A stretch of DNA of 64,000 nucleotides from Thalassia testudinum (Eukaryota; Streptophyta; Magnoliopsida; Alismatales; Hydrocharitaceae), in contig JAZHRO010000063.1 of NCBI GenBank assembly GCA_037157565.1, positions 90,548,001-90,612,000 of the forward strand. The letters run 5' to 3'. The position numbers and the translations under genes were made by a program. Below the pieces are notes generated by a model. It saw only the letters and a list, made by a program, of their open reading frames with translations, did no database searches and had not been told where the DNA came from. Of this stretch, positions 55,750 to 64,000 are shown piece by piece (the stretch's first letter is position 1; the number at the start of each line of letters is the position of its first letter).

Positions 55750-55998
55750 GTTCAATTGGGTGAAGAAGACCTACTATCCGCTAAACCTTCAGTCGGTTAG
55801 GGAGTCTGTCTATATGCCAAGCCATCAGCTGACTGGAGAGTTCAACTGTCCCCTTATGTTTTTAGGTAGATACTCTGGATTCATGTATCTGTTAATCTAA
55901 GTTATTCGACTAGATAGCATTTTGATAGTGATCCACCTCTTTATGCAAGTATTTGCCTAATTTTTCCTTAATTCAATCTGTTCTTTTGGTAATGAGCT
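55750..55998. other. Short intergenic stretch after the CACTA element
   Basis: Contains a frame reading VFNWVKKTYYPLNLQSVRES, which joins the sequence before 6097 when the transposon is removed. It may be a piece of an unidentified coding or pseudogene sequence. No family was recognised. Confidence 0.3.
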
Positions 55999-56531
55999 TT
56001 TAACATCCTTAAAGATAGTCTCATATCGTAAAGTCATAAAAGTGAGTAGTGGGATATAAGAATTAAAAATTACTACTTGACAACTTGAGCTTGACTATTT
56101 TTGATAGTTGTTTAGGTTTATGGGACCCATACCTAATAAGTTGTCAAGGTTAATTTTTCTTAATTAGATTCAGGCTTATGCTTGAGTCATAGATGGTATC
56201 AGAGTGAAACTCCTTCTAGTAGGAGGAAAGGGCTGCTCTTGGGATGACCAAAGAGTCTGCCATGAGGTAGAGTTGCCACTACTTCTGGAAGTATTGGATC
56301 CAGATGAGGATTTCAGGATTTCAAGTTGAAGGTGTTGTAACATTTTTAAAGATAGTCCTACATTATAAACTCATAAAAGTGAGTAATTGGATATAAGAAT
56401 TGAGAATTACTATTTAATAACTTATGTTTGAGAATTTTGGGTGGTTGTTTATGCTTATAGAACTCATACCTAACAAGTTATTAAGGTTAACTTTTCTCGA
56501 ATGAACTCGAATTTAGGCTTGAGTTGTTATA
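55999..56531 (+). mobile_element. TRIM (miniature LTR element, about 533 bp)
   Basis: Two diverged direct repeats of about 195 bp (55999-56191 and 56336-56531), starting with TAACATCCTTAAAG and TGTAACATTTTTAAAG, surround 144 bp. Directly after the first repeat is TGGTATCAGAG (56194-56204), the complement of initiator tRNA-Met used as a primer site. No coding capacity. Such miniature elements (TRIM/SMART class) depend on other elements' enzymes. The termini are eroded (TTTAAC for TGTAAC; GTCATA and GTTATA for the final GTTACA), so this is an old copy. The target duplication is not clear. Confidence 0.85.
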
Positions 56532-56960
56532 GGACTTTTAACCTTAATTGATCGGGCCTTCGTGGGTTTCTTCGTAAGCCTTTAAGAGGCCTTTTTCTTT
56601 TAAACTTGGACGAAGATTTGTTTGCCTCATCACACAATATAAACAATAAAAGTTTAGTCCCCATGGTTGCATTTTCGGAAAAAGAAAAGTATATATGCTT
56701 AAAGTTTCGAAAGAAATAGACGACACGTTCACAGCAGAGGAAACAACTTAGCTCACACACGCAAAACAAGGATGACAAATGATTGTTGAGTATCAAAATC
56801 GATCGATTATCGATTTTTTAAACTTACAGCAGTCGATCCTTTCAGCTTAACACACTTCTGCGCAACGTAACAATTTCTTTTTTTTGAAAAAAAGTTAATT
56901 TCCATGAACAAGAACCCAGGAAGAAAAAAGAAAAAAAAAGAAAAAACAACGTATCTACCA
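56532..56960. other. Kinase 3' flank / 3' UTR
   Basis: AT-rich sequence downstream of the kinase stop codon. On the minus strand it would be the 3' UTR and beyond. No second gene is convincing here. Confidence 0.5.
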
Positions 56961-59900
56961 CTAGAAATATTCAAAGTCCAGATAAGAGGAATCACTATTG
57001 CTGCTTCCCGCCTTCCCCCGGCCACCACCAACGCTCCCTCCCCGGGTACTTCTGGTTCCCTTAATACAACGGTCAGCAGCAGCAGCAGCAGCAGCAGCGC
57101 CCTTCTTCTCGTCTTTACTGGCGTATTGCGCGAAGTCGACTGGGTCGGGAACGTGCGGCGGCGTGGCACTGCGCACCAGCGCCCAGTTCACCCCTTCAAA
57201 GAAGGGGTGCTGCTTGATCTCGGTGGCGCCCCTCCGGTACGCTATCCGCTTCTGGGGGTCCTTGACGAGGAGGCCCCGGATGAGGTCCCTTGTGACGGAG
57301 CTAACTACCGGCATGTCGGGGAACTTGAGGGGCTGCCCAACGACGTTGAAGAGCGTGGCGCGGTTGCCTGATCCCTTGAATGGGGTGGTGCCGTGCATGA
57401 GCTCGTAGAGGAAGATCCCGAAGGTCCACCAGTCGACAGCGCTCCCGTGGCCCTCCCCTTTGATGATCTCCGGAGCAAGGTACTCGTGCGTGCCGACGAA
57501 GGACATGGAGCGTGCGTTGGTGGGCTCCGCCATGAACTCGAGGATGCTGCCGGAGCTGCTGCTGCTGCCGCCGCCGCCGCCGCCTCCGCCTCCGCCTCCG
57601 GTGGTGGTGGCACCGCCCTGGCCGAAGTCCGACTTGGTCTTGCGGTTGCGCTTGGGGAGGATAATGCGGGGAAAGAAGTTGGAGGGGTGGATGCAGCCTT
57701 GGATGGCGTGGTCGGTGTCGAGCATGGCCATGTTGCCGCTGCCGTGGACGGAGGAGGACTTGACGAGGGTTGGGTTGACGGAGCAGCGGAGGGAGAGGTC
57801 GAAGTCGGAGAGCATGATGTGGCCTTCCTCTCGGACGAGGACGTTCTCCGGCTTGAGGTCGCGGTAGACGATGCCGAGCATGTGGAGGTACTCCAACGCC
57901 AACAGGACCTCCGAGGCGAAGAACCTGCAGCTTTGTTAGTTCCTATTCCGCTGTTTCCTTACACAGTCAAATTAAACGCAACCCAACGAATTCCATTCAT
58001 TCATTCATTCTGCTAGCAGAGGAGAAAATGTCGTGCGGAGAAAACGAACAAGGAATAGTCGTAGTACCAATTACATTCTACGTAATAATAATGCTTTGGA
58101 GGGAGGGGAGGGATTTTTCAAAGTAATCTCTTATCATCACGAGGATTGTTCAATTATATATACGTATCGTACGTCATGCAACCCTTAATTATATAAATAT
58201 CCTACAAATTAATTTCCATGTATGCCTAGCTATGTCTGTTAGATTGTAATTATTGAAGAATTAATGTTTCCTTATTTGACCATCTAGCTTATCGCCATCT
58301 CAAATCTCCATCAGGCATCTAATTACATACCACGTACTGATTTCTTGCTATGTAATTATTATAGATAATAAAAATGCAATTCTATTGTAGTTTGTTTAAG
58401 GCACGGATACAAATCAAAATGAAAATCTTTTGCTTGTATGATTAAACAGTGGACATGGAAGATTAAACACTGCAGGCCAGAAGTTATTCTTTAAGAAAAT
58501 GTCCAATCACAAAATTAGAGTTGGCTTATATGTTGTTGATGGGTCACTCTGAGAAGAAGACAAGGGAGATCATGCATCTCCAAGCCTGTATCAGCCAAGA
58601 TTAATTACGTCGTTATACGATGAAATTTATTTTTTTGATACTGTTACTGTTTGTTGGATTTACCTTTAAATTGAACTATGATAGGTGGTTATCATATACT
58701 TGTCAACTAATTCGTATCCTCATCTCCCAACTACCACATTGGGTTCGAGGGAAGTTGGGTCACCTTTAATGCAAGGGAAATGTTTTCCGTATGAAAGGGT
58801 AAGTACATCTCCCAAAAATGAAAGAAAGGAAGACGCATTTGGAGTCCGACAACCTTCGAGCCTGATTTTGGCTGCTAGAGATGAATGGGCGACTTCTATT
58901 CCATGGTAAGCATGGTGGCAATCTGCATACTTGGAGTACTCAGCATCTTACTTGCGTAGCTCTTGCCAAAATAAAAAAGAAAATCTTATATGATGAGGGA
59001 CGAAATCTTCCACATATCTTAAAGTTAATGTGAATCTCGGTTGGATCTAACTATCTAAGGGATTTGGAAGATTCGACTATTTGAATTTCAGGATCCAATC
59101 ACTCATGGAAGCATGGTAGATCTGTCTGGATGGTTATCTCGACAAGAATATCCACCTGATACTGACCTGTGTGAAGCGATTGCCGAAGGTCAAACCTACC
59201 CGCATGGAACTGGCTGTCGGGATCGACTTAAGGAAACTTTAAGACATCCAACTCAGCTGATCTCAAACAAAGACTGTCACCCGATACGATACATTACAAT
59301 AGCAACGACAAAATGTATTTTGTCGTGAGATCGTTACGAGGTCAAGAGGATCACGTTAATGGTAATTTATGATAGTAACTGATACAGTTAAATATCATTT
59401 ATTACCAGATTGTGAGATCGTGGGTAACCCCCCACGATCCCCACTTCTCGTTTAGCCTCTCCTATAAATAGCTGGGAGAGGTTAGCTTTGAAGGGGGTAT
59501 GTAATCCGAGAGAGAAAAAGAGCACAGTACTTGTAATATTGATTCTAATAAAATTCTGAGAGCATATACAGCTCTCCCTCTAGATGTACACTTATTAAGT
59601 AAAATTGGATCATCAATTTATGTGTCTCTTTGTAATATCTTTGAGTAGAAATCTCTATTATAAGAAGCTCTGTAAGTATACATTGAGGACACCGGGAGTA
59701 TGCTTAACAATTGTTTTTTTTTTTATCTTTTGGTAACGGGTCAAGTTGGGGTTTTGGAATCTCGATGGGTTGGGGGAGTATAAGAAAATAATATAACTCT
59801 TTTTCTTTTTCACCATTTATGTGGTTTACTTCATAGGTATTTAATTAATAGCGTCAACGGATACCTACCTCTTTGCGGAAAAGAGATATAAGGACAAGAG

Positions 59901-60877
59901 GAAGAGTTCACGGGAATTTATTTATAATAAATAATTAGAAGAGCATCAATTAATTAATTAATGATAACAAATTAAGATGGAATTGAAGTAGGGCAGTAAA
60001 AGATCGGCAGAAATACATACCTTGCGGCCGGTTCCGTGAAATGCTTGTTGGGTTGCTTCTGGCGAAGCGAATGAAGATTCCCACCACTGCAGTACTCCAT
60101 GACCAAGCAATAGAACTTCTCCGTCTCGAAATGCGAGTACAATGTAGGCAAGAAGGGGTGATCAAGGAGGCCTAGAATCTCCCTCTCCGTCTGTGCTCTC
60201 AGCAACTTGTTCCTGCTAACAATTGAAGCCTTGTCCATCACCTTCATTGCGAAGAAGGAGTTGGTTCCCCTAAGTTCCACCAGATAAACGCTACCGATGT
60301 CTCCATAACCAAGGCGCTTGAGTAGCCTAAAATGACTCAGCCCAAGAGGTCCACTCCTGGAGTTGGCATGCTGGATTGCCTCCCAGCGGCTGTCCCCACC
60401 TGTATGCCTCTTGATGGTTGCGCTTACTGCGCTATCCAAGCTATTGCTCCTCGTACTGTCACTGTTGTAGCTAATTATTAGGTGACTAGCACAAGTATCA
60501 CCGCTCTTTGCGTCGCTCACGCTCGCGCTAGACTTTGTTGTTACTGTACAACTGGCTGATGTTGTTGAATATTCTTCTGATGATTGCCTTGTCGTTGCCA
60601 TGCCGGGGCTTAGGCAGCTGCTCGGGTACACGTTGTTGCTCGCATTGCTGATCATACCATTGTTGTTCGTATCGATCACATCTGCCTTCTTCTTGTGGCT
60701 TTTCGTTGATTGCTTTCTAATGGCGTCTTTTGAAGTTGCCATGGAGTTTGGAGGGTGGTAGTGGTTCCTACATGGACTTGCTTTTCTAGCTTCTTTGCTG
60801 TATGGATGGTTTGCATTTATTTCCAAGTCTGACGAGAACTCAACTGTTGGATCCATGGATAAATATACGCGGTCCAA
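56961..60877 (-). CDS. AGC VIIIa (D6PK/AGC1-like) serine/threonine protein kinase, 606 aa, two exons
   Basis: Exons are 60877-60021 ([13 protein letters not shown]) and 57924-56961 (stop at 56963-56961), joined GCAAG|gtatg...ctgcag|GTTC. The frame is maintained, splitting the codon of R286. An N-terminal Ser/Asn-rich region (1-180) precedes the kinase domain: GYGDIG glycine loop (190-195), AMK with lysine about 212, YRDLKPEN with catalytic D308, and DFD (326-328) in place of DFG, the plant AGC VIII hallmark. A long insert with 11 consecutive Gly (about 395-405) precedes the activation segment ([12 protein letters not shown], 427-438). The C-terminus FEYF (603-606) is the PDK1-docking FxxF motif. 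Members phosphorylate PIN auxin carriers or act in polar growth at the plasma membrane; which of these applies here is unknown. The two exons look intact. Confidence 0.93.
57925..60020 (-). other. Kinase intron (2096 bp)
   Basis: Donor gtatgt at 60020-60015 and acceptor tgcag ending at 57925 (minus strand), in the kinase domain just before [16 protein letters not shown]-rich overall, with an LTR-like insert near 59100-59710. Exon GC content is far higher than that of the intron. Confidence 0.88.
59100..59709 (+). mobile_element. Possible LTR fragment in the kinase intron
   Basis: CCTATAAATAGCTGGGAG near 59460, an AATAAAATTCTG polyadenylation-like block near 59547, and an ending ATGCTTAACA (59700-59709) give the layout of an LTR promoter and R/U5. 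A matching start and target duplication were not found, so it may be truncated or something else. It lies antisense to the kinase gene. Confidence 0.4.
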
Positions 60878-61930
60878 GAATTAATTACAGACTATGTGCT
60901 ACTAATCTGGCATTCGTTTTGGAGGAGTAGACCATTAAAATTTAATTTCAGTATTTGGAAAAAGCCTGTAACGAAAATGATACGTATAAGAAAATAATTA
61001 TATATTCGTCAGACATAAGACAGACAGGTAACAGTATTATTAAATTCAACCCCACGTCCAAGGAGGGTCGGAAACCCCGCAAAAGAGCATATAAAATCAG
61101 AAATGTCACGGTTGTCTGCAGTATTTTTTTTTTTTTGTCTTCATATGTGAAAAAAGACAAAAGAAGAAGAAAAAGAAGAAGAAGAAATCGTTGGAGTTCT
61201 TCTATCTTATTTTGTACCGTGCTTTGGTGTAAAATTGTCAATTTTTCAGGATATCATGCATTGATAAATCATCGAGATTGTCTTTACATCTCTCACAACA
61301 TTTCAGCTAGTAAACATTTCAAATTTTTTTAGGAGAAAAACATCAACTCAATGTAACCAAATTTCGCGAGGAAAGAATTTTGAAAGAACCTTTGCAGAAA
61401 AAAATTTCTTTTCAACGTTGCTTGTTAATTTAGTAATATTGCTCCTACATTTAGATTCTAAGGAAGCATAGAGTAGCCTAATCGATTGCCATGAGTCATG
61501 CTAAAATCTATTGTTTTATCATTTAACTATTGAATTGATCATGTATATTATTTTTTGTTGTTATAATGCATCTTTGTCTACCTTGTACACAATATTACAT
61601 GAGATAAAAGCCTTTCATGACAAGTATTTCTAAGTGAAAGTTGATTAAGTTTGCAGTTGGCAACAACTAAGTTGGAAAGGGCTCATGTACTTTGATTGGA
61701 CGCCTTCCGTTCATGACCAAACCCTAGCACCTTAATATTGTAAAGAATATTGAAAAAGAATATATTGTAAGGAATTGATGAAGACATCAGATCAAGTTAG
61801 ACCATAAGGAAGTACGAAATAAATAATAACATACTTGCAAAAGGATGATCTTTGACAAATAAGAAAGGCTATCCTTCTATTAGAGTTATGCATTCTAAGC
61901 GAACCAATCTAAGTCAAATCCCTCGATTGG
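60878..61930. other. Kinase 5' flank
   Basis: Contains the promoter side of the kinase gene and a GAAGAA/AAG-rich tract near 61150-61190. No other gene is visible. Core promoter elements could not be assigned with confidence. Confidence 0.45.
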
Positions 61931-62329
61931 TGATTCAGATATGAATGCAGATTATGTGAACACACTAATATACTTAAATGAGTTCCTCGATACAACTAGG
62001 GGCCATGTTGAATATACTGATGATGGGTATTGGATCAGGGATTTTAATAAGTTATTAATAACCATCATAATATCTAACTATTTTCTCCATTTTGAGAAGA
62101 GATGGCAATCTTTTCTAGAGATTATTTCCTGAATGATGTTCTTGATGCACATCCTCTTCACAAGAATAGAGATTCGGGGGTGTCATGCAAGTTAAATCAA
62201 GGAGTCGACTTAACGAGATTGAGATGTAGTTGTCTTTCTCTTATCACTGTCATGTAGAAGGTGTATCCTTTGACTTGAGACGGATATGTCTCTATACTTG
62301 AATATGCACATTTGGTGTAGCGATAGTTG
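61931..62329. other. Diverged sequence before the copia remnant
   Basis: A 63-codon frame (MNADYVNTLIYLN) and weaker traces of retroelement coding. Probably part of the same decayed Ty1/copia element, but individual motifs are not clear. Confidence 0.35.
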
Positions 62330-62870
62330 ATGCACCCACCTTAGAAAAGTGTGTCAAGGTGTATGTGGACCATTCAGTATTGCGACTAAGAATGATCAAT
62401 AGTATTTTGTGACATTTATTAATGACTATTCGCAATACGAATTCATTTAATTAATGCATTACAAGTTTGAAATATTTGAAAAGCTCAATGGCTATCAAGC
62501 ATTAGTTGAGAACAAAATGGGTAAATAAATGAAAGTAATTTAGTCGAACCAAGGAGATGAATACCTTTATAAGAAATTCAAGGAATATCTCAAGGAGAAA
62601 GAAATCATCTCTGAACTCATACTCTCTCGTACTCCATAATTAAATGGTGTATCTGAAAGATGCAACCACACTTTGTTGGACATGGTATGGTCGATGATGA
62701 GCAAAGCAAAACTTCTACTTTACTTCTAGGGATATGTGCTAGAGACAACGGCATATATAATGAATAGGATTCCAACTAAATTTGTCCCTAAAACTCCACA
62801 TGAAGTGTGGTATGAGAAGAACCTAAGTGTCAAACACCTACACATCTGAAGTTGTATGGCTCGTGTTATC
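62330..62870 (+). pseudogene. Ty1/copia integrase remnant
   Basis: Plus-strand reading, with many stops, gives TFINDYSQYEFI, KFEIFEKLNGYQALVENKMGK, SNQGDEYLYKKFKEYLKEKE, SERCNHTLLDMVWSMMSKAK, YVLETTAYIMNRIPTKFVPK and TPHEVWYEKNLSVKHL. This is the copia integrase core (TFIDDYSRY, SDRGGEY, NGVSERRNRTLLDMVRSMM, LETAAYLLNRVP, TPYEIW). Copia places integrase before RT; no RT was found downstream. At least five stops and a changed acidic site mean an old fragment. Confidence 0.85.
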
Positions 62871-64000
62871 AACATAAATTTCAACAAATTGGAATCGTGC
62901 ATTGTAAGGGTTTAAATTTTATGCAACCACTATACATTTAATTTGACCCTTGCGAAGGACTTATAAAATTTATCATGAGTCATTAAGGTCCAAGCCTTTA
63001 TTCCTGACTATTTATGTTGCCCTTATAGGTTGGGGCCCTTTTGATTTTTTTTTCTTCCTTTTTGCAACTATTGTTGGGTTTGATTGGGGAATTAATCCTT
63101 GGCGGTGGCCTCAACAAATTTGGTTGAAGGGCTATTGGTAAGGGAATCTTTGGGTGGAGCCTCTTTAATAATGCACATTTAGGAGGAAGGTTCCCCATAA
63201 ATTTTTTCCCATTTTTGTTTATACCGCCCATTCTTTTCCTCACGAGTGCACAAGACCTCCCCCATCCCAAATGTTTTCTCGCGCGTGACGCCTCCTCCTC
63301 TCATTTGTTGTCGTGGACATGCCTCTTCTTCCCTCTCTAGTTCTGGCTTCTCCTCTCCCTCCTCCACAACAGAGCTCATCGTCTCCTCTGCAGGTGAGCT
63401 CATCCTCTCCTCTCCCATGCAGGAGAGCTCATCCTCCTCCTCTCGCATGTGGTTGCTACTGTTGCTTGAATGGAAGGGGCAGTGCGACTGCAGCTAGCGA
63501 CAATGAGGCTCACTACCACTGATTGGAGGTTGTAGCAACCCTTGTTGCCGTTGCTGCTACTCTCATGAAGAGCCACCATGGCCATGGCTACGGTGGGTTG
63601 GGCGGTGGTGCGACGGTTGTAAGGATGGCAACAACCATGGCTATTGGTGGGGTTTGTTCCTTGCCAAGCTAGAGACAAGAGATGTCCGTTGAGGCCACGA
63701 TGGCCTTTTGGTGCCCCCCCTTTCCTCTCCTTTGTTCAAATCCTTTAGCTTTAGGTTAAGTAAACCTTAGGGATTTGAGGGTATTTTAGGCATGTTAGGG
63801 ACTGATTTTCGGTTGATAATTATTAATGTGTTGTCATTATTTTTGATTGCGAGGGACTTGTAGGAGCAGGCACCTCGTGGAAAGAATGGGATACTTGAGA
63901 CAAGGTAGGACTTTTATTTTTCTTCCTTCTCCTTTAGTTTTGCTTCTTGAATGCCTAACAGGGTTGGAATCATGGCATCTTAGTTATGAAACTTTTGATT
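62871..64000. other. Intergenic stretch, no gene
   Basis: Mixed sequence. A short tandem repeat of GAGCTCATCCTCTCCTC units (about 28-50 bp apart) lies at 63367-63435, within a C/T-rich stretch, followed by GGTGG-rich sequence to 63660. No protein motif, RNA gene or complete transposon is recognised. Confidence 0.5.

Noticed and set aside
57393..58016. 207-codon plus-strand frame over the kinase exon
   Set aside because: Antisense shadow of the GC-rich kinase exon 2.
63179..63678. Glu/Ser-rich frames near the right end
   Set aside because: They come from short tandem GAGCTCATCCTC repeats and lack any protein motif.

Overview
This is plant nuclear DNA, almost certainly from an angiosperm with a repeat-rich genome. 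The GC-rich coding exons of the one intact host gene and the long nested retrotransposon stacks would fit a monocot, but the species cannot be named from the sequence. No bacterial, organellar, tRNA, rRNA or CRISPR feature was found.

Layout. 1-6100 is old intergenic repeat material, including a probable solo LTR (1679-3858). 6101-55746 is one CACTA (En/Spm) DNA transposon with GGT target duplications. It is about 10.7 kb long once later insertions are subtracted. Its TNP2 and TNPA-like genes lie on the minus strand and are broken. Three LTR elements landed in it: A (8373-30980, Athila-like, inside a TNPA-like exon), D (32414-46087, Athila-like, younger) and E (52153-54790, a solo LTR). Element A was then hit by B (15916-23721, non-autonomous, in pol) and by C (27585-30419, a solo LTR in the opposite orientation, in A's 3' LTR). 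The insertions are supported by target duplications: A CACGT/CCCGT, B AGGAC, C CTCCT, D GGCTT, E GAGGA.

55747-64000 is genic. It holds a TRIM element (55999-56531), a two-exon AGC VIIIa (D6PK/AGC1-like) protein kinase gene on the minus strand (56961-60877, 606 aa), and a decayed Ty1/copia integrase region (about 62330-62870).

How the parts relate. A, B and D share a tRNA-Asp-like primer-binding site, a leader, a 3' noncoding region with imperfect direct repeats, an internal G-rich polypurine-like tract, and a hairpin directly before the 3' polypurine tract. B has LTRs of identical length (1763 bp) with about 11 differences by eye. It carries no protease, RT, RNase H or integrase, but keeps one intact 476-codon ORF of unknown function, so it was probably moved in trans by an autonomous relative. 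The LTRs of A and B both contain a tRNA-like A-box/B-box pair, which is the least expected structure in the window.
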